Made by a program: the position numbers and the translations under genes. From NCBI GenBank assembly GCA_015066515.1, contig SVOH01000004.1, forward strand, positions 62,001 through 126,000: a stretch of 64,000 bases of DNA, in the 5' to 3' direction. Shown one piece after another: positions 51,476 through 60,196 of this stretch. This stretch comes from Oscillospiraceae bacterium (GTDB lineage: Bacteria; Bacillota; Clostridia; Oscillospirales; Acutalibacteraceae). Below the pieces are notes generated by a model, which made no database searches, had not been told where the DNA came from, and was given only the letters and a program-made list of their open reading frames with translations. Each line of letters begins with the position of its first letter. Position 1 is the stretch's first letter.

Positions 51476-52972
51476 TTAATCTAATGGCTTCATCGTGGGG
51501 AAGGCGATTACTTCACGAATGGTATCTGAATTTGTAAGAAGCATTACAGCTCGGTCAATGCCGATACCCATACCACCTGTTGGAGGCATACCGTATTCCA
51601 TTGCGGTAAGGAAATCTTCGTCAAGCATTTCTGCCTCATCATCGCCACGTTCGCGAAGTTCAAGTTGCTTTTCGAAACGCTCACGCTGAACGATTGGGTC
51701 GTTAAGCTCTGAATATGCGTTTGCAAGTTCGCTGTGGCAAATAAAGAGTTCAAAACGCTCGGTAAGACGTGGGTCGGCGGGAGAAGCCTTGGTGAGAGGG
51801 GAAACCTCTACAGGATACATTGTAATAAATGTTGGCTGAATAAGCTTTTCCTCAACTTTTTGGTCAAAGCAAGCATAAAGTGCGTTGCCCCAAGTCTTAT
51901 CAGCAGTTTCTGCAAGTTCTACACCGATGCTTTCAGCGGCAGCAACTGCCTCGGCATCATCAGAAATAGCGCCAAAGTCAATACCAGCATATTCCTTAAC
52001 AGCGTCAACCATTGTAAGACGGCGCCAGCCTGGTGTAAGGTCAATCTTTTCGCCAAGCCATTCAACCTCATATGTGCCGTGAATTTCTTCTGCAGCGCCG
52101 GAGATTATACCCTCGGCAATGTCCATCATATCGTGGAAATCGGCATAAGACTGATAAAGCTCAACTGTTGTAAATTCGGGGTTGTGCTTTGGGTCCATAC
52201 CTTCGTTACGGAAAATACGTCCAATTTCGTACACGCGCTCCATACCGCCAACGATAAGTCTCTTTAGCGGAAGCTCAGTAGCTATACGCATATACATAGG
52301 AATATTGAGTGTATTGTGATGTGTTATAAACGGACGTGCAGCCGCGCCTCCAACAATTGTATTAAGTACAGGTGTTTCAACCTCAATATAATCCATATCA
52401 TCAAGATATTTACGCATAAACTTGATAAACTGTGAGCGAATTTTAAAATTACGTTTAACGTTTGGATTCATAATAAGGTCAACATATCTTTGACGGAAAC
52501 GAAGATCGTTATTTGTAAGGCCGTGGAATTTCTCTGGCAAGGGGAGAAGTGACTTTGCTAAAATCTCAATATGGTTTACGTGAATAGAGATTTCTTCGGT
52601 CTGGGTTTTAAATACTGTACCCTTAACACCTACAATATCACCAATGTCCCATTTCTTAAATGCTGCATAAGTTTCTTCGCCAACGTCATCACGACGAACA
52701 TAAAGCTGAATATCGCCTTCGCCGTCGCGAACGGTTACAAAGCTTGCTTTACCCATAATTCTACGTGCCATAATACGACCCGCAACGCTAACCTCTTTGC
52801 TTTCATAGCCCTCAAAGTCGGCCTTAATTTGTAAAGAGTGGGCATCCACATCATATTTAGTTTTTACAAATGGATCGTTGCCACTTTCTTTCATTGCTGA
52901 AAGTTTATCTCGGCGCACCTGTAAAATTTCACTAAGTTCTTGTACGGGAGCATTGTTATTGTTTTCGCTCAT
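51476..52972 (-). CDS. lysS: Lysyl-tRNA synthetase, class II
   Basis: The ATG at 52972 follows AAAGG nine bases upstream. The 498-residue class II enzyme has an N-terminal OB-fold anticodon domain (about 50-160; RIMARRIMGKASFVTVRDG) and the three class II motifs: FIKFMRKYLDDMDYIEVETPVL, GRIFRNEGMDPKHNPEFTTVE and GIGIDRAVMLL. It charges tRNA-Lys. Length and motifs are complete. A hairpin separates it from greA. Confidence 0.97.
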   Translation of the reverse strand: MSENNNNAPVQELSEILQVRRDKLSAMKESGNDPFVKTKYDVDAHSLQIKADFEGYESKEVSVAGRIMARRIMGKASFVTVRDGEGDIQLYVRRDDVGEETYAAFKKWDIGDIVGVKGTVFKTQTEEISIHVNHIEILAKSLLPLPEKFHGLTNNDLRFRQRYVDLIMNPNVKRNFKIRSQFIKFMRKYLDDMDYIEVETPVLNTIVGGAAARPFITHHNTLNIPMYMRIATELPLKRLIVGGMERVYEIGRIFRNEGMDPKHNPEFTTVELYQSYADFHDMMDIAEGIISGAAEEIHGTYEVEWLGEKIDLTPGWRRLTMVDAVKEYAGIDFGAISDDAEAVAAAESIGVELAETADKTWGNALYACFDQKVEEKLIQPTFITMYPVEVSPLTKASPADPRLTERFELFICHSELANAYSELNDPIVQRERFEKQLELRERGDDEAEMLDEDFLTAMEYGMPPTGGMGIGIDRAVMLLTNSDTIREVIAFPTMKPLD

Positions 52973-53002
52973 TTTAAACATCCTTTCGATTATTTAAAAA
53001 TC

Positions 53003-53021
53003 GGGGCAGAAAAACTGCCCC
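53003..53021 (-). terminator. Terminator hairpin after greA
   Basis: GGGGCAG pairs with CTGCCCC across five As; the minus strand continues with TTTTTAAATAA. It could attenuate read-through into lysS. Confidence 0.8.
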
Positions 53022-53028
53022 CAAAAAT

Positions 53029-53502
53029 TTATTTTGAAATTTTAACAATTTTTAGTTTTATTTCGCCTGCTGGGGCTTCAACGGTAACAATATCGCCAAC
53101 CTTATGGCCCATAAGCGCACGACCTACAGGTGATTCATCGGAAATTTTGTTGTTCGTAGGGTCAGCTTCTGTAGAGCCAACAACATAGTATTCTTCCTCT
53201 TCGTCGAACTCTTCGTCGTAAACCTTTACTTTTACACCAACTACTACTGTTTTTGTAGCGCCTTTGATGTCTTTTATGATTTCAACGTTATTAAGCATTG
53301 CTTCCAAATCAGCGATACGTGCTTCAATCTTAGCCTGCTCATTTTTGGCGTCATCATATTCGCTATTTTCAGAAAGGTCACCGTAGCCACGTGCTACTTT
53401 AATTTTCTCTGCGATTTCAGTTCGACCTACTGTTTTTAGATGCTCAAGTTCATCCTTAAGTTTTTTTAAACCATCATCGGTTACTTTAATGGACTTTGTC
53501 AA
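53029..53502 (-). CDS. greA: Transcription elongation factor GreA
   Basis: A TTG at 53502 is the likely start: AAAGGTGG lies eight bases upstream and the product begins [14 protein letters not shown], giving the canonical 157 residues; the longer open frame from 53553 is not supported. The N-terminal coiled coil ([36 protein letters not shown], with the acidic tip) and C-terminal [14 protein letters not shown] are complete. It rescues backtracked RNA polymerase by stimulating cleavage. Confidence 0.95.
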   Translation of the reverse strand: MTKSIKVTDDGLKKLKDELEHLKTVGRTEIAEKIKVARGYGDLSENSEYDDAKNEQAKIEARIADLEAMLNNVEIIKDIKGATKTVVVGVKVKVYDEEFDEEEEYYVVGSTEADPTNNKISDESPVGRALMGHKVGDIVTVEAPAGEIKLKIVKISK

Positions 53503-53615
53503 GTTAAAAACCACCTTTAATACATTATATAATAATAAATGCCACAGAGTCAAACAGCATTATACAATTTAATTTTGCTATTGTCAAGAACAATATTTTT
53601 GATATTTAATTTAAC

Positions 53616-53645
53616 TTGACAACGGGTGTATAATAACTATATACT
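53616..53645 (+). promoter_or_regulatory. Promoter of the glycan-priming operon
   Basis: Consensus TTGACA (53616-53621), 18-base spacer, TATACT (53640-53645). It lies divergent from greA. Confidence 0.6.
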
Positions 53646-53683
53646 ATACGTGATGTTTTAGCACAGTTATTGAGGTGCATTGT

Positions 53684-55072
53684 ATGAATAATCTTGTTAA
53701 AATAAGAAAAAGCATAATGCTTTTTGTTAAAATAATGATTGTATCCGCAGTAACCGTTGGTTTTATCCAAGTATGGACAACCGGTTATGCTGAATCACTT
53801 TTTAGCAATAAGGGTAACTATGTTGTTATATTATCATATGTTTTACTTTTTACCGTTTTTTCTTCGCTTTATGGCGCTTTCAAAATTGGTATATCCCGAA
53901 TTCACGAAATAATTTATAGCTTTTCATTGTCTATAGTCTTTACTAATGCGATTATGTATCTTGAGCTTAGTTTGATAGCGCGTGAATTGGTTGATATACC
54001 ACCAATACTAATTGGTATTGCATATCAAATTTTAGTTGTGGCTCTTTGCTCATTTTGTGCAAATACAATTTATTTTAAATTGTATCCACCGCGTCGTGTA
54101 TTAGCAGTATTTGGTGATGATGTGTCAGGCTTTGAGCTTATTAAAAAAATGGGTAAAATTTCAGATCGTTTTCAAATTGAACGTGGTATAAATGTTAATA
54201 CAACCGACATTAGCGATATAAAAAAAATAATTGATAAATATGAAGCGGTTGTTATTTGTGGTATTGATAAAAACTTGCAAAAAAATATTCTTTCATACTG
54301 CTATACACATAAAAAGCGTTCTTATTTATTGCCTGATATAACAGACATAATTATAAGTAACAGCTACAATATTCAAATTAGCGATACTCCTGTTCTTATG
54401 AGTCGTAACAGAGGTTTAACGCTCGAACAAAGAATAATCAAAAGAACAATGGATCTTATTATTTCAGCAATTGCTATTATTATTACAAGTCCTATTATGC
54501 TTATATGTGCCATTGCAATCAAGCTTGATGACGGTGGTCCAATTCTTTTTAAGCAAAATCGTATTACAATTAATGGTAAAATTTTCAATGTATTAAAATT
54601 TCGTTCTATGATTGTAGACGCTGATAAGGGCGGCGCAAAAAAGGCGGTAAACGATGATGATAGAATAACGCGCGTTGGTAGGGTAATTCGTGCTTGTCGT
54701 ATGGATGAATTACCGCAACTTTTTAACATATTGCGCGGAGATATGTCGCTTGTGGGTCCGCGTCCTGAAAGAATAGAAAATGTTTACGAGTATTCGAAAA
54801 AATATCCAGAATTTGAACTTCGCCATCGTGTAAAGGGTGGACTTACCGGTTTTGCACAACTTTATGGTAAATACAATACAAGTCCTGAGGATAAGCTTCA
54901 TATGGATTTGATTTATGTAGAAACGTATTCATTACTATTAGATATTAAACTATTGATACTTACCTTCAAGGTTTTATTTATGCGCGAAAGTACCGAAGGT
55001 TTTAATGAAAAAGCTAATGAAAATGTACGTGCCTCTAATTCACTAAAAAAAGAAAGCGAGAATAAAAAATGA
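53684..55072 (+). CDS. Polyprenyl-phosphate glycosyl-1-phosphate transferase (bacterial sugar transferase)
   Basis: I chose the ATG at 53684, six bases after GAGGTG; the GTG at 53675 lies within that site. The 462-residue protein has four N-terminal transmembrane helices, a CoA-binding-like Rossmann segment (about 140-235), a further hydrophobic helix and the C-terminal sugar transferase domain. That domain has KRTMDLIISA, FKQNRITINGKIFNVLKFRSM, RACRMDELPQLFNIL and SLVGPRPE. It attaches the first sugar phosphate to undecaprenyl phosphate for capsule, exopolysaccharide or glycoprotein synthesis. The next gene, a nucleotidyltransferase, likely supplies the NDP-sugar. Confidence 0.92.
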   Translation: MNNLVKIRKSIMLFVKIMIVSAVTVGFIQVWTTGYAESLFSNKGNYVVILSYVLLFTVFSSLYGAFKIGISRIHEIIYSFSLSIVFTNAIMYLELSLIARELVDIPPILIGIAYQILVVALCSFCANTIYFKLYPPRRVLAVFGDDVSGFELIKKMGKISDRFQIERGINVNTTDISDIKKIIDKYEAVVICGIDKNLQKNILSYCYTHKKRSYLLPDITDIIISNSYNIQISDTPVLMSRNRGLTLEQRIIKRTMDLIISAIAIIITSPIMLICAIAIKLDDGGPILFKQNRITINGKIFNVLKFRSMIVDADKGGAKKAVNDDDRITRVGRVIRACRMDELPQLFNILRGDMSLVGPRPERIENVYEYSKKYPEFELRHRVKGGLTGFAQLYGKYNTSPEDKLHMDLIYVETYSLLLDIKLLILTFKVLFMRESTEGFNEKANENVRASNSLKKESENKK

Positions 55073-55947
55073 GTTTTGATGCAACACTTGTGGTAATGGC
55101 TGCGGGTATGGGTAGCCGTTTTGGTGGACTAAAACAAATTGAGCCTGTAGGACCAAATGGACAAGCCATTATAGATTTTTCGGTTTATGATGCAAAGATG
55201 GCAGGTTTTAACAAAGTTGTGTTTATTATTAAACATGAAATAGAAAAGGAATTTAAAGAAATTGTTGGCGCAAGAATTGAAAAGATGATTGACGTTGACT
55301 ATGCTTTTCAAGAAATTGATATGCTACCGGATGGTTTTGTATGTCCTGACGAACGTGTAAAACCGTGGGGTACTGCGCATGCAATTTATTGTGCGCGTGA
55401 TAAGGTTAATACTCCTTTTGCTGTTATTAACGCCGACGATTATTATGGTAAGAGCGCTTATAAAAAGATGTATGACCATCTTAAAAAACAAAAAGGCGAT
55501 TTCTGTATGGTCGGTTTTCGCCTTGAAAACACCCTTACCGAAAACGGTACTGTATCTCGTGGTATATGCGAAGTTGAAGGCGGTTATCTTAAAACTGTAA
55601 CTGAGCGCACAAAAATTCTTGATTGTAAGTATACTGAGGATGATCAAACTTGGACAGAATTACCGCCTGACTGCATTGTATCTATGAATATGTGGGGATT
55701 TACTCCAGATGTGTTTGAATATATTGAAAATGACCTTATAGAATTTTTCAAAGAAAAGATTAATGTTCCAAAGGTTGAGTATTATCTTCCAACGGTTGTT
55801 TCAAATGTTATTAATCGTGGTCAAAAAGATGTTTCAGTTTTGGTTGCCGAAGACAGATGGTACGGCGTTACCTATAAAGAAGATAAAGACGGCGTTGTAT
55901 GTGCCCTAAAACAAAAGATTAACAACGGTGAGTATGAGGGATTTTGA
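55069..55947 (+). CDS. Sugar nucleotidyltransferase (NTP_transferase)
   Basis: The 292-residue protein has the nucleotide-binding start VVMAAGMGSRFGGLKQIEPVG, WGTAHAIYCARD and the metal-binding NADDYYG. It joins an NTP to a sugar-1-phosphate. The start overlaps the upstream gene's stop (ATGA). With the sugar transferase it suggests a small route for one lipid-linked sugar; no other glycosyltransferase is present here. Confidence 0.9.
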   Translation: MSFDATLVVMAAGMGSRFGGLKQIEPVGPNGQAIIDFSVYDAKMAGFNKVVFIIKHEIEKEFKEIVGARIEKMIDVDYAFQEIDMLPDGFVCPDERVKPWGTAHAIYCARDKVNTPFAVINADDYYGKSAYKKMYDHLKKQKGDFCMVGFRLENTLTENGTVSRGICEVEGGYLKTVTERTKILDCKYTEDDQTWTELPPDCIVSMNMWGFTPDVFEYIENDLIEFFKEKINVPKVEYYLPTVVSNVINRGQKDVSVLVAEDRWYGVTYKEDKDGVVCALKQKINNGEYEGF

Positions 55948-55949
55948 TT

Positions 55950-56435
55950 ATGAAAAATAAACTAATATTTATTATAATTGCTGTTGTTTTGGCTATTGCA
56001 ATAATTGCATTAGGTGCAGTTTTATTTCTTAGAAATACCGGTGATACTGTAATTTCTCTTGGTAACGCAAAGGGTTTGGCTGGCGATATTGTTGAGATAC
56101 CGTTAACTATTGATAAAAATGTTGGTATTTGGGGCGGCCAAATATTAATTAATTATGATTCAGATAATTTAAGTTTTCTTTCAATAGATAACAGTGAAGT
56201 TTTTGACCAATGTGAAGTGAACGATACTGGCGATTGTGTTGCAATACTTGCCACACAATTAGAATTAGAGGATTCACATTTTGACGGAAATATTGCTACA
56301 TTAAAATTCAAGATTAAAGTAAGTGCCGATAAAGGCGAGTATAGTCTTGATTTTAACGAAGAATCGAACTTTTGTAATAAAGATGAAGAAATGATCACAC
56401 CTGAGTTTGTTAGCGGAAAAATAACTGTTAAATAA
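55950..56435 (+). CDS. Membrane-anchored cohesin-like domain protein
   Basis: The start is the ATG at 55950, after GAGGG; the TTG at 55944 overlaps the upstream stop. An N-terminal helix (about 5-27, FIIIAVVLAIAIIALGAVLF) anchors or exports a single domain (30-161). The domain has the cohesin pattern: VISLGNAKGLAGDIVEIPLTI, GIWGGQILINYDSDNL and IATLKFKIKV. Cohesins bind dockerins in cellulosomes, but isolated cohesin-like domains also occur in other surface proteins. No dockerin is seen in the window. It is in the operon with the sugar transferase. Confidence 0.75.
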   Translation: MKNKLIFIIIAVVLAIAIIALGAVLFLRNTGDTVISLGNAKGLAGDIVEIPLTIDKNVGIWGGQILINYDSDNLSFLSIDNSEVFDQCEVNDTGDCVAILATQLELEDSHFDGNIATLKFKIKVSADKGEYSLDFNEESNFCNKDEEMITPEFVSGKITVK

Positions 56436-56439
56436 TTTA

Positions 56440-56474
56440 AAAAGGCTTGTATGTGTTTGGCGTACAAGCCTTTT
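56440..56474 (+). terminator. Intrinsic terminator of the glycan-priming operon
   Basis: AAAAGGCTTGTA pairs with TACAAGCCTTTT across an 11-base loop, followed by ATTATATT. Confidence 0.9.
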
Positions 56475-56543
56475 ATTATATTGCATTTTTATAATATCGT
56501 CTGCATATATTTTTGTATAGAAATAATGAAAGGCGAGATAAAA

Positions 56544-57467
56544 ATGAAAGATTTTAACCCAGAAGGCACATTAATAAACACTGAAGAAAACAAAAAATAT
56601 TTATCAAACATAAACTCACTTCAAATTGCACACTCGTTAAATATAGTACTCGAAGCAAATGTGGTTATGTGTGATGCTGAACATAATCTTATTGTAGACC
56701 TTGGATGTATGAAGGGTATAATTCCTCGCGATGAGGGAGCAATTGGTATTAAAGAGGGAATAACACGCGATATTGCGCTTATTTCACGCGTAGGGCACGC
56801 CGTAGCATTTATTGTAACTGGTTTTAAAACAGATTCAGTTGGTAAAGAATATGCACTTCTTTCACGTAGAGCCGCACAAGAAATGTGTATAGAATATATT
56901 GTAAACAATAAAACTATCGGTGACATTATTACTGTCACGGTTACTCATCTTGAATCGTTTGGAGCATTTTGCGATATTGGTTGTGGTAATATAGCACTTA
57001 TGCCAATAGATACTATAAGTGTGTCAAGAATATCACATCCTAAAGATCGATTTGTGGTTGGCGATAGTATAAAGGCTGTTATTAAAAAAATAGATGTCGA
57101 CAATAAAATAACTCTTTCTCATAAAGAATTGTTAGGTACTTGGCAAGAAAATGTTTCAAGTTTTTGTGCAGGGCAGACCGTGTCGGGCATTGTGCGTAGT
57201 ATTGAAGATTATGGAATATTTGTTGAACTGACACCAAATCTTGCAGGGCTTGCTGAACCAAAAGAAAATGTTAAGGTTGGACAATGTACAAGTGTATTTA
57301 TCAAAAGTATAATACCTGAAAAAATGAAAATAAAACTTATTATAATTGATGCGTTTGAAACCGCATGTGACTATACATATAATTATTTTTATAGTGGTAA
57401 TCATATAGATGAATTTATTTATTCACCACCCGAGTGCACAAAACAAATTAGTACATATTTTAAGTAA
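56544..57467 (+). CDS. S1 RNA-binding-domain protein (ribosomal protein S1-like)
   Basis: The ATG at 56544 follows AGGCGAG; the ATG at 56526 has no site and the long open frame to 56451 overlaps the terminator. The 307-residue protein has three S1-type OB folds: a diverged one near 30-95 (LEANVVMCDAEHNLIVDLGCMKGIIP), one near 110-185 (GDIITVTVTHLESFGAFCDIG) and one near 205-270 (GQTVSGIVRSIEDYGIFVEL). It is probably RNA-binding, acting in translation or RNA turnover. Full S1 would have more domains; IspH-fused S1 is excluded since no IspH part is present. Confidence 0.85.
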   Translation: MKDFNPEGTLINTEENKKYLSNINSLQIAHSLNIVLEANVVMCDAEHNLIVDLGCMKGIIPRDEGAIGIKEGITRDIALISRVGHAVAFIVTGFKTDSVGKEYALLSRRAAQEMCIEYIVNNKTIGDIITVTVTHLESFGAFCDIGCGNIALMPIDTISVSRISHPKDRFVVGDSIKAVIKKIDVDNKITLSHKELLGTWQENVSSFCAGQTVSGIVRSIEDYGIFVELTPNLAGLAEPKENVKVGQCTSVFIKSIIPEKMKIKLIIIDAFETACDYTYNYFYSGNHIDEFIYSPPECTKQISTYFK

Positions 57468-57474
57468 AATGTGG

Positions 57475-57503
57475 TTGATTTTAAAAATTGTATGTTGTAT
57501 AAT
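57475..57503 (+). promoter_or_regulatory. Promoter of the Mrp-type ATPase gene
   Basis: TTGATT (57475-57480), 17-base spacer, TATAAT (57498-57503). The predicted leader is only about 11 bases. Confidence 0.65.
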
Positions 57504-57520
57504 ACTTTGCGGTGATGAAA

Positions 57521-58348
57521 ATGTCAGAAAATTGTAGCGGCAATTGCGCTTCATGCAGCAGCAATTGCTCAAGTAGAAAAAAAGAAAGTTTTATTGAACC
57601 AACAGCAGAATTTAATAACATTAAACATGTTGTGGCTGTCGTAAGCGGTAAGGGTGGCGTTGGTAAGTCAATGGTTACATCTTTGCTTGCTACTCTTATG
57701 AGTCAAAAAGGTTACAGGGTTGGTATACTTGATGCCGATATAACAGGTCCATCTATTCCAAAATCATTTGGTATTATGGGTAATGCTATGCAAAATGAGC
57801 TTGGTATTTTACCTGCAGAGTCTAAGGGCGGCATCAAAATAATGTCTGTTAATATGTTGCTTAAAGAAACCGACGCTCCTGTTGTTTGGCGCGGTCCTGT
57901 TATTGCAGGTGCTGTTAAGCAGTTTTGGCAAGATGTTGTATGGGGTGACCTTGACTATTTGTTTATTGACTGCCCTCCCGGTACAGGTGATGTGCCACTA
58001 ACTGTTTTCCAAACAATACCTCTCGATGGTATCGTTATGGTAACTTCTCCGCAAGACCTTGTCTCTTTAATTGTAAAAAAAGCATATAATATGGCAAAGA
58101 TGATGGATATAAATATTCTTGGTCTTGTTGAAAATATGAGCTATGTTAAATGTCCAGATTGTGGTAAAGAATTCAGCGTATTTGGTGGCGGAAGTGATGA
58201 TATTGCTAAAGAGCTCGAGATAGATTTACTTGGCAAGCTACCAATTGATATTTCACTTACTCAAATGGTAGATAATGGTTGCATTGAACATTTTAACGAG
58301 GATTATCTTAACAAAGCTGTCGAAAAGCTTGAAAATTTAAATAAGTAA
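57521..58348 (+). CDS. Mrp/NBP35-type P-loop ATPase, iron-sulfur cluster carrier
   Basis: The start is the ATG at 57521, after GGTGATG. The 275-residue protein has a cysteine-rich N-terminus (CSGNCASCSSNC), deviant Walker A VVSGKGGVGKSMV (about 37-49), FIDCPPGTGD and a C-terminal CPDC motif (VKCPDCGKEF). Mrp/NBP35 proteins carry Fe-S clusters to apo-proteins. The N-terminal cysteine cluster is NBP35-like, common in anaerobe Mrp homologues. It is monocistronic or followed by a weak terminator before trmB. Confidence 0.93.
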   Translation: MSENCSGNCASCSSNCSSRKKESFIEPTAEFNNIKHVVAVVSGKGGVGKSMVTSLLATLMSQKGYRVGILDADITGPSIPKSFGIMGNAMQNELGILPAESKGGIKIMSVNMLLKETDAPVVWRGPVIAGAVKQFWQDVVWGDLDYLFIDCPPGTGDVPLTVFQTIPLDGIVMVTSPQDLVSLIVKKAYNMAKMMDINILGLVENMSYVKCPDCGKEFSVFGGGSDDIAKELEIDLLGKLPIDISLTQMVDNGCIEHFNEDYLNKAVEKLENLNK

Positions 58349-58352
58349 TTTT

Positions 58353-58382
58353 ATAAGGGCCGATACCCGTATCGACCCTTAT
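58353..58382 (+). terminator. Terminator-like hairpin after the Mrp gene
   Basis: ATAAGGG/CCCTTAT plus CGATAC/GTATCG form a stem with one mismatch (C60-A75). The T tract after it is weak, so read-through to trmB is likely. Confidence 0.5.
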
Positions 58383-58403
58383 ATTTGTATTTGGTGATAA
58401 ATT

Positions 58404-59075
58404 ATGAGAATGAAGAAAAAGAAGTATTTAAAAGAACGTTTAGATGCTGTAGCTGACTATTTATATTCAAGTGTGAGTGAAGATAAAAACTTTAAAACGG
58501 CTATAAATGATAAAGATTATATCGATTTTGATGCTTGGTTTGGTGTATCTCAACCGCTTTTTTTAGAGGTTGGTTGTGGCAAAGGCCGTTTTGCATGTGA
58601 GTTTGCTGCTGCGCACCCCGAAATTAATTTAATAGCAGTAGAGCGAGAGGCAAATGTTATTGTCTCTGCTTGTGAATTGGCTAAAAAAATGAACCTGAAA
58701 AATGTTAGATTTATAAAATGCACTGCAGAATATCTTGAAAGGCATATCAAACCTCAAAGCATTGAGCAAATTTTTCTTAATTTTTCTTGTCCTTTTCCAA
58801 AGAATAAATACGCTTGTCATCGACTTACTCATCACGGCTTTCTTGAAATATATAAGCGTATTATGAAACCAACAGCAGAAATCCATCAAAAAACGGATAA
58901 TATGAAGTTATTTGAGTTTTCATTGCAAGAACTTTCACAAAACGGTTTTGCTTTTAAAAATGTTTCTCTTGATTTGCATAATAGCAATTTTGAAGGCAAT
59001 ATTATGACCGAATACGAAGAAAAGTTTGTATCACTTGGGCAACCCATATACCGACTCGAAGCTTATATAAAATAA
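58404..59075 (+). CDS. trmB: TrmB-like tRNA (guanine-N7) methyltransferase with altered active-site residues
   Basis: The 223-residue class I methyltransferase has SAM motif I LEVGCGKGRFACEFA and motif II AVEREAN. The family segment normally read N-F-S-D-P-W-P-K-x-R-H is here NFSCPFPKNKYACHRLT: the catalytic aspartate is cysteine and the conserved histidine is tyrosine. The C-terminal HQKTDNMKLFEFSL matches the TrmB tRNA-recognition motif KTDN..L. Either it is a diverged enzyme (I believe similar sequences occur in Clostridia) or it has lost catalysis. GGTGAT provides the ribosome binding site. Confidence 0.85.
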   Translation: MRMKKKKYLKERLDAVADYLYSSVSEDKNFKTAINDKDYIDFDAWFGVSQPLFLEVGCGKGRFACEFAAAHPEINLIAVEREANVIVSACELAKKMNLKNVRFIKCTAEYLERHIKPQSIEQIFLNFSCPFPKNKYACHRLTHHGFLEIYKRIMKPTAEIHQKTDNMKLFEFSLQELSQNGFAFKNVSLDLHNSNFEGNIMTEYEEKFVSLGQPIYRLEAYIK

Positions 59076-59076
59076 G

Positions 59077-59104
59077 AAAAGTCCTCCCTAATTGGAGGAC
59101 TTTT
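59077..59104. terminator. Bidirectional intrinsic terminator
   Basis: AAAAGTCCTCC pairs with GGAGGACTTTT across CTAATT, between convergent trmB and upp. Confidence 0.93.
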
Positions 59105-59107
59105 TAT

Positions 59108-59740
59108 TTATTTTGTGCCAAAAATTCTATCGCCTGCATCGCCAAGACCGGGTAGTATATATGCGTGGTCATTAAGGCAATCATCAAGTCCTGCGCAATA
59201 TACCGGCACGTCCGGGTGGGCTTTTGTAAATGCCTCGATACCTTCTGGTGCCGCAATTATGCACATAAACTTAATTCTTTTTGGACTAAATTCTTTTATG
59301 CGGCTTACTGCGTCAATTGCACTGCCGCCTGTTGCAAGCATTGGGTCAAGTACAAATACATCGCGTTCGTTTAAATCGGCAGGTAATTTACAATAGTAAT
59401 CAATCGGTTGATGCGTTTCAGGGTCACGGTACATACCAATGTGACCAACCTTTGCAGATGGTATAAGGCTAAGTACACCATCTACCATACCAAGACCTGC
59501 GCGTAGTATGGGCACAAAAGCCATTTTTCTACCTGCAAGTACTTTTGTTTTAGCGGTCATCATAGGTGTTTTTGTGTTAACTTCTTTAAGTGGTAAATCA
59601 CGCGTTGACTCATAACACATAAGCATTGCAATTTCACTTACAAGCTCGCGGAATTGTTTAGTACCGGTACGTTCATCACGTAAAATGGTAAGCTTGTGCT
59701 GAATTAGTGGATGGTCCATTACGAATACGTTGTCTTTCAT
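59108..59740 (-). CDS. upp: Uracil phosphoribosyltransferase
   Basis: The 210-residue UPRTase has [14 protein letters not shown], the PRPP loop [16 protein letters not shown] and the uracil-binding [16 protein letters not shown] end. It salvages uracil to UMP. GGAGG precedes the ATG at 59740. It is the last of a four-gene leftward operon with rpiB, tsaB and tsaE. Confidence 0.97.
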   Translation of the reverse strand: MKDNVFVMDHPLIQHKLTILRDERTGTKQFRELVSEIAMLMCYESTRDLPLKEVNTKTPMMTAKTKVLAGRKMAFVPILRAGLGMVDGVLSLIPSAKVGHIGMYRDPETHQPIDYYCKLPADLNERDVFVLDPMLATGGSAIDAVSRIKEFSPKRIKFMCIIAAPEGIEAFTKAHPDVPVYCAGLDDCLNDHAYILPGLGDAGDRIFGTK

Positions 59741-59755
59741 TTTAAAAACCTCCGC

Positions 59756-60196
59756 TTAATTATTTTCTATTGACATAACTTTGTCTATACGAGTTTGGTG
59801 TCTGCCACCTTCAAACTCGGTATTTATAAATAAATCTACAAGCTCAATAGCTGTACCTACACCAATTACACGACCACCAAGGCACAATATATTTGAATCA
59901 TTGTGAAGACGTGTGTATTTTGCACTAAAGTGCTCGCTACAGCAAGCGGCTCTTATACCTTTAACCTTGTTTGCCGCTAGTGACATACCGATGCCCGTGC
60001 CGCACACTAATATTCCGCGCTGACAATTACTATTCGTAATTTGCTCGCAAACCTTTACCGCAATATCGGGGTAGTCGACTGATTTGTTTTCATATATACC
60101 GCAGTCAACAACCTCATGTCCGTTAGATTTTAGGTGCTCGGCAATTGCATTTTTGTGTTCAAAGCCGCCATGATCGCATCCAATAACTATTTTCAT
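59756..60196 (-). CDS. rpiB: Ribose-5-phosphate isomerase B
   Basis: The 146-residue RpiB has CDHGGFEHK (Asp/His), the catalytic cysteine loop GILVCGTGIGMS and the AACCSEHFSAKYTRLHND segment. It interconverts ribose-5-phosphate and ribulose-5-phosphate and thereby feeds PRPP for upp. GGAGG lies upstream; the start overlaps the tsaB stop by four bases. Confidence 0.96.
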   Translation of the reverse strand: MKIVIGCDHGGFEHKNAIAEHLKSNGHEVVDCGIYENKSVDYPDIAVKVCEQITNSNCQRGILVCGTGIGMSLAANKVKGIRAACCSEHFSAKYTRLHNDSNILCLGGRVIGVGTAIELVDLFINTEFEGGRHQTRIDKVMSIENN

